From Geobacter sp. (GTDB lineage Bacteria; Desulfobacterota; Desulfuromonadia; Geobacterales; DSM-12255): a stretch of DNA of 6,608 nucleotides. Numbering within the stretch: the stretch's first letter is position 1; each line of letters starts with the position of its first letter. Positions 1-5,708 of this stretch are shown here, in pieces. The stretch covers positions 1-6,608 of the forward strand of contig VEOV01000197.1 in the NCBI GenBank assembly GCA_012026855.1, given 5' to 3'. Below the pieces are notes generated by a model. That model was given only the letters and a program-made list of their open reading frames with translations. It made no database searches and was not told the origin of the DNA. The position numbers were made by a program, and so were the translations under genes.

Positions 1-989
1 ATATTCTCCAGGGCCTGACAGAAAAGAGCTCCGCTGCCGGCAACCGGCGGGGTCTCGCTGAAAGCCGTGTTTACCTCGGCATCAGGGGGGAGCAGATTTT
101 TTATGACCGCAAGGGTCTGTTCGACCTCATGGCGAATGTTGAAGCTCTTCACCCCGGTTTCATCCACATGGGAGACACCCTTGAGATCGGCCACGATCTT
201 CCTGACCCGTTCAGCTCCGGCAAGGCTCTGGTCAAGGAGATCCCAGACATCTTCGGTCACAATGCCGATCTTGAGCGACCGTTTCTTCTCCTCGACTCCG
301 GCAGCATCAGCAGACCCGGCCCCAACCTGGCTCTCCAGCCAGTCAAGCATCTCCAGCAGGCGCGCCACATATTTCTTCATGGTGACAAGATTGCTGTTGA
401 TGAAACCGATCGGGTTGTTGATCTCATGGGCGACGCCGGCGGCCAGCTGGCCGATTGACGCCAGCTTCTCCTGCTGCAGCAGCTTGACCTGGGCGGCCGC
501 CAGCTCCTTCGTCCGCTCCGCTACCTTCACTTCCAGGCTCTCGGCCAGCTCCCGGTACCTGGCCTCCGATGCCGACAGGGCCAGGTTCTTGCTCAGCAGC
601 TCATCGTAGGTCTTGGTCACCAGTGAGGAGTGCATCTGCGCAGTCAGCATCCTCTTCAGGTTGTTGGTGATCACCATGTCCACGGTCATCTTCAGCATTG
701 CGGCAATGCCTTCAAGGGAGCTGTCGCCCTGCCCCCCCCTGACCAGCAGATAGCCGGCCGGTTCCCCTTCCAGCAGCAGCTGCTGGCGAATCTCCCTGAG
801 CTCGGCGCCACCAGGCTGCTTACCAACAGAGCAGATAACCGAGCCGTCAGCAAGGAGAATTGCCGCCTCTACGGCCCCCCCTTCAAGAGCGCCGCGCAAC
901 AGACCCTTGATGTCAAAGGTCTGCAGAAGCTCCAGCAGAGAGAGTTCCTGGCCGACCACATAATTTATTGCCTCCCGTGAACTGTTCAT
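1..989 (-). CDS. Sensor histidine kinase, soluble type, C-terminus cut off by the window edge
   Basis: The frame starts at an ATG (987-989) and stays open to base 1, giving 329 complete codons. The H-box is at about residues 177-201, with phosphoacceptor His188 in AHEINNP. It is preceded by a helical linker (about 120-175) containing the SEARYRELAE and ERTKEL pieces typical of signalling helices in PAS/GAF kinases. The sequence at the left edge (FCQALEN) looks like the start of the N-box, so the HATPase_c domain lies outside the window. Residues 1-110 form a small alpha/beta region (AAILLADGSVICSVG, then EPAGYLLVRGG) that resembles a short GAF- or PocR-like sensor; a roadblock-like fold is an alternative. 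No transmembrane segment is visible in the part present, suggesting a cytoplasmic sensor. The ATG overlaps the GTPase stop (ATGA, 4 bases), so translation is probably coupled. The partner is probably the response regulator two genes upstream. The kinase call is firm; the signal is unknown. Confidence 0.9.
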   Translation of the reverse strand, partial: MNSSREAINYVVGQELSLLELLQTFDIKGLLRGALEGGAVEAAILLADGSVICSVGKQPGGAELREIRQQLLLEGEPAGYLLVRGGQGDSSLEGIAAMLKMTVDMVITNNLKRMLTAQMHSSLVTKTYDELLSKNLALSASEARYRELAESLEVKVAERTKELAAAQVKLLQQEKLASIGQLAAGVAHEINNPIGFINSNLVTMKKYVARLLEMLDWLESQVGAGSADAAGVEEKKRSLKIGIVTEDVWDLLDQSLAGAERVRKIVADLKGVSHVDETGVKSFNIRHEVEQTLAVIKNLLPPDAEVNTAFSETPPVAGSGALFCQALEN

Positions 990-1648
990 CCGTCTGCCCC
1001 GCTGCTCCTGACGATCTGCGCCAGGAAGTCGTCCCGCGTCAGCCCGTGGAACGCTGCCAGAGAAAATCTCGCGTCGACGTGATCATAGACCATTGCGCTA
1101 ACAGTGCTGAAAGTCTCCACAACCCCGGCGCCCTTGAGAGCTGCACTGAAGTGGAGCGGTATGCCGGTCGGCTCCCAGATTCGTTTCACCTCGGCTTCGC
1201 TGATAACATCCGGCAGGTCCCGCTTGTTGAACTGGATTACCAGGGGGATCGAACCGATATCCTGGCCGACCAGGGACAGGTTCTGCTCAAGGTTATCGAA
1301 ACTGGCCCCATTATTGGCCTGCTCGCACAACTGGGAATCGGCGACGAAAACAACTCCATCGGCCCGCTGCAGCACCGCTTTACGGGTGGCATCATGCTTG
1401 ACCTGCCCGGGGACGGTGAAAACTTTCAGTTTGATTTTCAGACCGCTGGGGGCGACAAGAAAAAACGGCAGAAGATCGAAGAAAATTGTCCGGTCGTCCG
1501 CCGTGTCCAGCACCATCAGGTCGCCACGTCCCTGGCGCGGCAACAGTTCATGCAGGGTCAGCAGATTGGTGGTCTTGCCGGACATTGCCGGTCCGTAGTA
1601 GACCAGCTTCAACACCATTCTCTGTTCCGCTTCGCTGTATTCGATCAT
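986..1648 (-). CDS. MglA-family small Ras-like GTPase
   Basis: A 220-residue cytoplasmic GTP-binding protein. The P-loop GPAMSGKTT is at 19-27 (Lys25, Thr26). The switch I region is DDRTIFFDLLP at 51-61 (Arg53, Thr54), and the G3/switch II region is TVPGQ at 78-82 followed by ATRKAVLQRADGVVFVADS. G4 is NKRD at 141-144 and a G5-like SAA is at 168-170. TVPGQ in place of the usual DxxG is a hallmark of MglA, whose Arg53, Thr78, Gln82 and Asn141 fall at the same numbers here. MglA proteins are polarity switches that cycle between GTP and GDP, usually with the roadblock GAP MglB; no mglB is visible here. The protein is about 25 residues longer than typical MglA at its C-terminus. The ATG at 1648 is preferred over an in-frame GTG at 1666: it gives an MIEYS start like the family, sits 4 bases after the regulator stop, and has AGGA about 10 bases upstream. 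Residue 21 is Ala where MglA has Gly. The role is probably output or modulation of the flanking two-component pair, which is inference. Confidence 0.93.
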   Translation of the reverse strand: MIEYSEAEQRMVLKLVYYGPAMSGKTTNLLTLHELLPRQGRGDLMVLDTADDRTIFFDLLPFFLVAPSGLKIKLKVFTVPGQVKHDATRKAVLQRADGVVFVADSQLCEQANNGASFDNLEQNLSLVGQDIGSIPLVIQFNKRDLPDVISEAEVKRIWEPTGIPLHFSAALKGAGVVETFSTVSAMVYDHVDARFSLAAFHGLTRDDFLAQIVRSSGADG

Positions 1649-1652
1649 GGCG

Positions 1653-2126
1653 TTAGCTTCCTGCACCAGACATGCGGCTCTTCAGCAGCTCCATCTCTCT
1701 CCTCAGCGTCTCCAGTTCTGCTGCCAGCGCCCGGTTCTGCCGATGCAGGGAGAACGCCTCAACCGCTTTGGCAACGGTCTGCCTCAGCTCCTCATCGCTC
1801 CACGGCTTGGAAACAAACTTGTAGATCTGCCCCTCGTTGATCGCCGAGACAACGGCCCCGGTGTCAGCATAGCCGGAGAGGACGATCCGCACTGTATCCG
1901 GGTATTTTTCACAGACCTGGCGAAGGAACTCCACCCCGTTCATGCCTGGCATGCGGAAATCGGAAATAACCACCTGGACATCACTGTTTTCGGCAAGCAC
2001 TGCCAGGCCGTCCTCGCCGGAAATCGCCGTCAGGATCTCGTAGTCATCATCCATGAAGATCCGTTCAAGAGCCCTGAGCACATTTCTTTCATCGTCAACA
2101 CAGAGCAGTTTGATGTTTTCAGCCAT
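1653..2126 (-). CDS. Single-domain response regulator with C-terminal coiled coil
   Basis: A 157-residue protein with a CheY-like receiver domain at about 5-122. Seen directly are the acidic pair Asp11/Asp12, phosphoacceptor Asp56 in ISDFRMPGMNG, Ser84 in LSGYAD, and Lys107 in FVSKPWSDEEL. The SKPW-DEEL stretch is characteristic of receivers of the RpfG or kinase-associated type. After the receiver there is only a charged heptad-like helix (about 126-151), with no DNA-binding, HD-GYP or GGDEF domain, so output is probably by protein contact. The ATG at 2126 is chosen because GGAG lies 7 bases upstream (2134-2137); an upstream TTG at 2141 has no such support. It is the first gene of a three-gene set with the GTPase (4-base gap) and the histidine kinase, and is probably phosphorylated by that kinase (inference). 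Confidence 0.93.
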   Translation of the reverse strand: MAENIKLLCVDDERNVLRALERIFMDDDYEILTAISGEDGLAVLAENSDVQVVISDFRMPGMNGVEFLRQVCEKYPDTVRIVLSGYADTGAVVSAINEGQIYKFVSKPWSDEELRQTVAKAVEAFSLHRQNRALAAELETLRREMELLKSRMSGAGS

Positions 2127-2218
2127 GGTTGCTCTCCGCAAATGAGAAAACCCTCTATCTTCCTTGTAACAGAAAATAGAGGGTTGTCCATGCTGCCGCC
2201 TGCTTTTATGGTCTTTTC
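2127..2218 (-). promoter_or_regulatory. Leader/intergenic region upstream of the signalling operon
   Basis: This 92-base gap separates the interrupted small gene from the response regulator. It contains the hairpin at 2159-2185/2149 and the GGAG ribosome binding site at 2134-2137. Only 22 bases lie between the hairpin and the regulator start, so a separate promoter cannot fit there. It would have to overlap or precede the hairpin. The best visible pair on the minus strand is a weak TGGACA with TACAAG 16 bases later, inside the hairpin sequence. I do not consider this pair convincing. Confidence 0.4.
2149..2185 (-). terminator. Probable Rho-independent terminator or attenuator hairpin
   Basis: The arms AACCCTCTAT (read on minus, 2185-2176) and ATAGAGGGTT (2158-2149) are perfectly complementary over 10 bp. 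The stem extends inward by four more pairs (TTTC with GAAG, one of them a G-U), leaving a 9-base loop at 2163-2171. On the minus strand the stem runs into TTTTCTCATTT, a U-rich tail. On the plus strand the hairpin is followed by GTCCATGC with no T tract, so the direction is minus. It lies 33 bases past the stop of the small gene and 22 bases before the response regulator start. Confidence 0.72.
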
Positions 2219-2602
2219 TTAATGGGTAATTTCAGAATCCTTGACCGGGAAATTCATGGCCGCCTTGGCCTTCTCCACCGATTCCATCTCCTGCAGTCTC
2301 TCCCCCAACCAGAAGTACAGGTTCCTGGCCGACTCGAAATTGAGGATGACACCGTTGTCGATGAAGCGGACCATGCTGTTATTCAGGTTCTTCGGTTCCT
2401 CACCGCAGACATTGCCGATGGTGCCGTACGGGTTGATTTCATGCTAGATCTCTTCCGGCAGCGGCGGCCGCTCAAGATAAAAGTTCATCACCAGCTCGCC
2501 GCGGGGCGACAAGCCGCCGTGGGCACCGTTGACATAGACGGGATTGTAGCTGTAGTTGTAAATGTACTTGAAGGTGAGTTCCGGTTTTTTGCCTTGAGAC
2601 AT
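2219..2602 (-). pseudogene. Unrecognised small protein gene interrupted by an in-frame TAG
   Basis: The ATG at 2602 has a strong AAGGAG 8 bases upstream (2611-2616). Fifty-two codons follow, then TAG at codon 53 (2444-2446), then 74 more sense codons in the same frame to a TAA at 2219-2221. Both halves look like one protein. The first contains YIYNYSYNPVYVNGAHGG and then SPRGELVMNFYLERPPLP. The second contains NPYGTIGN, then VRFIDNGVILNFESARNLYF and LGERLQEME. The layout (YVNG start, beta-strand ending in F-LE, then a V-F--NGVILNFESA strand and a helix) loosely resembles the small DUF3467 family, but I cannot confirm this. No ribosome binding site restarts the second half; its first ATG is at codon 77. 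A single change such as CAG to TAG would explain the break. Alternatives are a sequencing error or amber readthrough. The gene lies 52 bases after gpmI and before the terminator, so it is probably the last gene of that transcript. Confidence 0.72.
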
Positions 2603-2610
2603 ATGTTCTT

Positions 2611-2616
2611 CTCCTT
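2611..2616 (-). promoter_or_regulatory. Ribosome binding site of the interrupted small gene
   Basis: AAGGAG on the minus strand with an 8-base spacer to the ATG at 2602. It is a near-ideal Shine-Dalgarno sequence and supports this start even though the reading frame is interrupted 52 codons later. Confidence 0.75.
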
Positions 2617-2654
2617 GGTTGGAATTTACGCAGCAGCGTTACTTTGATTGCAAA

Positions 2655-4187
2655 TTATCCCTTGAGCAGGCTCTCGCCGCTCATCTCCAGCGGTTTTGGC
2701 AGCCCGAGCATCGCCAGCATGGTCGGCGCCAGGTCAGCCAGTTTCCCCCCGGTATTCAGGACAGCTCCCTTTCGCTTGTCATCCACCAGTATCAGCCAGA
2801 CCGGGTTGGTGGTATGGGCAGTCTGCGGGCCGCCAGTCTCATCAACCATCTGCTCGGCATTGCCATGGTCGGCGGTAATCAGGGCCGCCCCACCCTTTGC
2901 CAGAATGGCGGCAATGATCCTACCGACACAGGCATCCACAGCCTCCACTGCCTTTATGGCCGCCTCAAGCTTGCCGGTATGCCCCACCAAGTCGCAGTTG
3001 GCCAGGTTGAGGATAATGACGTCAAAGCGCTCCTCGTCGAGCAGCTGCAGCAACCGGTCGGTCACCGGGTAGGCACTCATCTCCGGCTTCTGGTCATAGG
3101 TGGCGACCTCTTTCGGCGACGGAATGAGGGCACGCTCCTCCAGGGGGAACGGCTCTTCTACGCCGCCGTTGAAGAAGAAGGTGACATGGGCGTACTTTTC
3201 GGTCTCGGCAATCCTGAGCTGCCGTTTGCCGGCCTTTGCCAGGACGTCGCCGAAAATATTGGTCAGCTGCTCCTGCGCAAAGGCGATGGGGAGGCCAAAG
3301 GTGGCATCGTATTCGGTCATGCAGACATAGGCGGCGAGCTTTGGCGGGCTCGGCCTGTTGAAACCGTCAAAATCGGGGAGCGCCAGCGCCCTGGTAATCT
3401 CCCTCGCCCGGTCGGAGCGGAAATTGAAGAAAATGAAACCGTCACCATCCTTAACCGTGCCGCCGGCTCCGGTGATGACTGTCGGCAGGATGAACTCGTC
3501 GGTCAGCTCCCTGTCATAGGAGTTCTGCACGGCAGCGGCAGCCGAAGCAGCCTCCTCGCCGATCCCGGAGACGATTGCCCGGTAGGCCTTTTCGACCCGG
3601 TCCCAGCGATTGTCACGGTCCATGGCGTAATAGCGGCCGCTGACCGTGGCAATGCTGCCGACGCCAATCCGGCTGATCTCTGCTTCCAGTGCGGCAATGT
3701 AATCACCACCGCTCTTGGGGGGAGTGTCCCGGCCGTCCATGAGGCAGTGGATGAAAACCTCGTTGATACCGCTGCGTCTGGCCAGTTCCAGCAGTCCGTA
3801 GAGGTGGGTGTTGTGGGAGTGGACCCCGCCGTCCGACACCAGTCCGCACAGGTGCAGCCGGCCGCCGCCAGCCCTTGTCTTGACAAGACACTCTTGCAGC
3901 ACGGGATTGCTGAAAAAATCTCCATCAGCAATGGACTTGCTGATCCGGGTCAGGTCCTGGTAGACAATCCGCCCGGCGCCGATATTGAGGTGGCCGACTT
4001 CGGAGTTACCCATCTGACCATCCGGCAGACCAACTGCCATGCCGGAAGTAAAGATAGGCACATGGGGGTACTCGGCCAGCAGCCGGTCAAGATTCGGCTT
4101 GGCAGCCAGGGCAACGGCATTGTTTTCACTGGAAGGGTTGATCCCCCAGCCGTCGAGGATCATCAGCAGGAGCGGTTCTCTGGACAT
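2655..4187 (-). CDS. gpmI: 2,3-bisphosphoglycerate-independent phosphoglycerate mutase
   Basis: Interconverts 3- and 2-phosphoglycerate in glycolysis and gluconeogenesis, using two metal ions (usually Mn) and a phosphoserine intermediate, in the cytoplasm. The protein has 510 residues, against about 510-515 for the family. Phosphatase-domain residues seen: Asp12 in LDGWG, Ser62 in GQMGNSEVGHLNIGAG (the nucleophile), Asp399 and His403 in NLANCDLVGHTG, Asp440 and His441 in TADHGNAE, and His458. Transferase-domain residues seen: His123 in SDGGVHSH, the DGRDTPP motif at 151-157, Arg185 and Arg191 in SGRYYAMDRD, Arg257 and Arg260 in FRSDRAREIT, and Lys331 in ETEKYAHVTFFFNGG. It therefore looks complete and active. 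The ATG at 4187 is chosen for its GAGGT 6 bases upstream; an in-frame TTG at 4205 would overlap the rlmH stop. It lies 14 bases after rlmH and is probably cotranscribed with it. Confidence 0.98.
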   Translation of the reverse strand: MSREPLLLMILDGWGINPSSENNAVALAAKPNLDRLLAEYPHVPIFTSGMAVGLPDGQMGNSEVGHLNIGAGRIVYQDLTRISKSIADGDFFSNPVLQECLVKTRAGGGRLHLCGLVSDGGVHSHNTHLYGLLELARRSGINEVFIHCLMDGRDTPPKSGGDYIAALEAEISRIGVGSIATVSGRYYAMDRDNRWDRVEKAYRAIVSGIGEEAASAAAAVQNSYDRELTDEFILPTVITGAGGTVKDGDGFIFFNFRSDRAREITRALALPDFDGFNRPSPPKLAAYVCMTEYDATFGLPIAFAQEQLTNIFGDVLAKAGKRQLRIAETEKYAHVTFFFNGGVEEPFPLEERALIPSPKEVATYDQKPEMSAYPVTDRLLQLLDEERFDVIILNLANCDLVGHTGKLEAAIKAVEAVDACVGRIIAAILAKGGAALITADHGNAEQMVDETGGPQTAHTTNPVWLILVDDKRKGAVLNTGGKLADLAPTMLAMLGLPKPLEMSGESLLKG

Positions 4188-4193
4188 ATTTTT

Positions 4194-4198
4194 ACCTC
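4194..4198 (-). promoter_or_regulatory. Ribosome binding site fixing the gpmI start
   Basis: GAGGT on the minus strand, 6 bases before the ATG at 4187. It favours this ATG over the TTG six codons upstream. It sits in the short gap after the rlmH stop. Confidence 0.7.
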
Positions 4199-4201
4199 GG
4201 A

Positions 4202-4663
4202 TCAATGGTGGTAAGATTCATTATTCAGAATGGTAAAAGCGCGATAGAGCTGTTCGAGAAAGAAAGGGCGGACCATCTGGTGGGTGAAGGTCATCCTGGA
4301 AAGGGCAATGCTCCCTTCTGCCATACTGCGCAGTTCAGGGGAAAAACCGTAGGCGCCGCCGATGACAAAACAGAGTTCCTGGGTGCTGTTGTCCCGGTAT
4401 CGGCCGGCAAGGGCGGCAAACTCCCTTGAGGTCAGCTGCTGACCGGTCTCATCCAGCAGCAGCAGCCTGCTCCCTTTGGAGAGCAGCTTCATGATCCGCT
4501 CCCCTTCCCGCTGCTGCTGCAGCTCTGCCGACGCCCCTTTCTCCTCTTTCACCTCAACGATCTCCAGCGGGGCATAGCGCCTGACTCTGCCGGCATACTC
4601 GTCGATACCGGCCCTGACCCAGGCCTCCTGGCTCTTGCCGACCCAGATGAGACGGAGCTTCAC
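4202..4663 (-). CDS. rlmH: 23S rRNA (pseudouridine-1915-N3) methyltransferase
   Basis: A 153-residue SPOUT-class enzyme that uses S-adenosylmethionine to methylate pseudouridine 1915 in helix 69 of 23S rRNA, acting on assembled 70S ribosomes as a homodimer. The length matches the family (about 155). The C-terminal trefoil-knot region shows FVIGGAYGFSPELR (about 108-121), then LSRMTFTHQMVRPFFLEQLYRA and the terminal NNESYHH, the counterpart of the usual NHPYHR-type tail. The N-terminus MKLRLIWVGK also fits. The start codon is GTG at 4661-4663, whose GTGA overlaps the rsfS stop by 4 bases; AAGGA lies just upstream with a short spacer. The rsfS-rlmH pairing is common in bacteria and places two ribosome-related functions together. 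Confidence 0.97.
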   Translation of the reverse strand: MKLRLIWVGKSQEAWVRAGIDEYAGRVRRYAPLEIVEVKEEKGASAELQQQREGERIMKLLSKGSRLLLLDETGQQLTSREFAALAGRYRDNSTQELCFVIGGAYGFSPELRSMAEGSIALSRMTFTHQMVRPFFLEQLYRAFTILNNESYHH

Positions 4664-5052
4664 GGTTCCTTATGCTCCCACAGGTACTCTTCCGGTATCT
4701 CCACCCGCCGGGCGCTGCTCCAGAGTTCATCAAGATTGTAGTAGGAGCGGAGCTCGGAGTAAAAGACATGGACAATAACATCACCGTAATCGATGACAAC
4801 CCATTTACCCTCTTTTGCCCCTTCAACATCCAGGGCCTTGCCGTACTTCTTCAGGCCGGTGCGAATTGAGTCGGCAATGGCAACCACCTGCTTGTCCGAG
4901 CTGCCGGTGGCAATCACCAGGTAGTCGGCAATGGTGGAGATTCCCCTGATATCAAGCACCTTGACATCGAATGCCTTTTTTTCCAGCGCCAGGGCAGCGC
5001 ACTTCATTGCCCGGTCGTCGGTAGAGATGGTCGGTTTGGGTTTAACGGTCAT
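4660..5052 (-). CDS. rsfS: Ribosomal silencing factor RsfS (Iojap/YbeB family)
   Basis: A 130-residue protein that binds L14 (uL14) on the large ribosomal subunit and blocks joining of the small subunit, damping translation under nutrient limitation. The family signature is clear: AALALEKKAFDVKVLDIRG (about 19-37), IADYLVIATGSSDKQVVAIA (41-60), then GKWVVIDYGDVIVHVF (82-97) and YYNLDELW (104-111). The protein is slightly longer than the usual 105-120 residues because of a short polar N-terminus and a tail ending EYLWEHKEP. The ATG at 5052 overlaps the 3' end of nadD by 11 bases and has AAGGA 9 bases upstream (5062-5066, inside nadD). A much longer upstream in-frame reading is just nadD in another frame. 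The 3' end overlaps rlmH by 4 bases. Confidence 0.96.
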   Translation of the reverse strand: MTVKPKPTISTDDRAMKCAALALEKKAFDVKVLDIRGISTIADYLVIATGSSDKQVVAIADSIRTGLKKYGKALDVEGAKEGKWVVIDYGDVIVHVFYSELRSYYNLDELWSSARRVEIPEEYLWEHKEP

Positions 5053-5692
5053 GCTGATAGATCCTTTTTGCAGCAATATAGTCGCAGACCGCGGCCGGCA
5101 CCAGCTGGCGGATCGACTGGCCGGTGCGGACGAGACTGCGAATTTCGCTGGATGAGATTGCCAAAGGTGTGCCGGGCAGATAATAAACGGAAAAGCCTGA
5201 CCGGTGGGCCAGGCGCATTTCGTCGGGATAATAGCAGAAATCGCCCCCCATGGCAACAGGAAGCGCGGCCAGGAGGTCGGTCACCCGTGCCTCGGGCCGC
5301 TCCACCACTGCGATATTGCACAGGGTGAAGATTTCCGGGGCGCGATACCAGGAGGCAATCTCCAGGAAGGAGTCACTGCCGATGATAAAAAACAGCTGGT
5401 CAGCCGGGTGCAGCGCCTGCAGCTGGGTAAGGGTATCCACCGAATAGGAGCGGCCGCCGCGCTGCGCCTCGATGTCCGAGGCGTCAAAACAGGGCTCAGC
5501 AGCAATGGCCAGCTCAACCATGGTCAGCCGGTCGCTGAAGGCAATGTCGCCGTCAAGCTCCTTGTGGGGCGGGGTTGCAGCGGGAATGAAGATGATGCGG
5601 TCCAGCTGCAGCCGGCTTCGTACCTCCCGGGCAATCTGCAGATGGGCGTTATGTATCGGGTTGAATGTCCCGCCGAGGATGCCGAGTTTCAT
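5042..5692 (-). CDS. nadD: Nicotinate-nucleotide adenylyltransferase
   Basis: Transfers AMP from ATP to nicotinate mononucleotide to make deamido-NAD, an essential step of NAD synthesis in the cytoplasm. The protein has 216 residues, typical for NadD. The N-terminal nucleotidyltransferase motif GGTFNPIHNAHL (7-18) has His15 and His17. PPHK (41-44), RSYSVDT (81-87) and IGSDSF (104-109) follow, with the C-terminal ISSSEIR (179-185) matching the family S-[ST]-x-[IL]-R motif. Asn11 and Ala16 replace the more common Asp and Gly in the first motif, and I expect these to be tolerated. The ATG at 5692 is chosen because MKLGILGGTF is the usual family start. An in-frame start at 5734 would add 14 residues of proA-overlapping sequence with no family likeness. 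It begins 16 bases after proA and overlaps rsfS by 11, the common nadD-rsfS arrangement. Confidence 0.97.
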   Translation of the reverse strand: MKLGILGGTFNPIHNAHLQIAREVRSRLQLDRIIFIPAATPPHKELDGDIAFSDRLTMVELAIAAEPCFDASDIEAQRGGRSYSVDTLTQLQALHPADQLFFIIGSDSFLEIASWYRAPEIFTLCNIAVVERPEARVTDLLAALPVAMGGDFCYYPDEMRLAHRSGFSVYYLPGTPLAISSSEIRSLVRTGQSIRQLVPAAVCDYIAAKRIYQHDR

Positions 5693-5708
5693 CTGTAAAC
5701 TACACCCT

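Noticed and set aside
67..609. A 180-codon Ser/Arg-rich plus-strand frame
   Set aside because: It is a shadow of the histidine kinase gene, whose minus-strand frame contains the H-box.
968..1840. A 290-codon plus-strand frame opposite the GTPase and response regulator
   Set aside because: It spans two well-supported minus-strand genes, and its translation shows no domain-like pattern.
2622..2642. A short inverted repeat (ACGC-AGCA-GCGT) between gpmI and the small gene
   Set aside because: The stem is only about 4 bp with no T tract, too weak to call a terminator or operator.
2222..2647. A 141-codon plus-strand frame opposite the amber-interrupted gene, which could have been the real gene
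   Set aside because: The minus frame has a strong ribosome binding site and plausible globular protein sequence on both sides of the TAG, and all neighbours are on the minus strand. The plus frame begins at GTAAT-rich sequence with no clear ribosome binding site.
2619..4214. A 531-codon open frame on the plus strand covering all of gpmI
   Set aside because: It is antisense to a complete gpmI with all catalytic residues. Its translation is low-complexity and unlike any family, and such frames are expected opposite GC-rich codon use.
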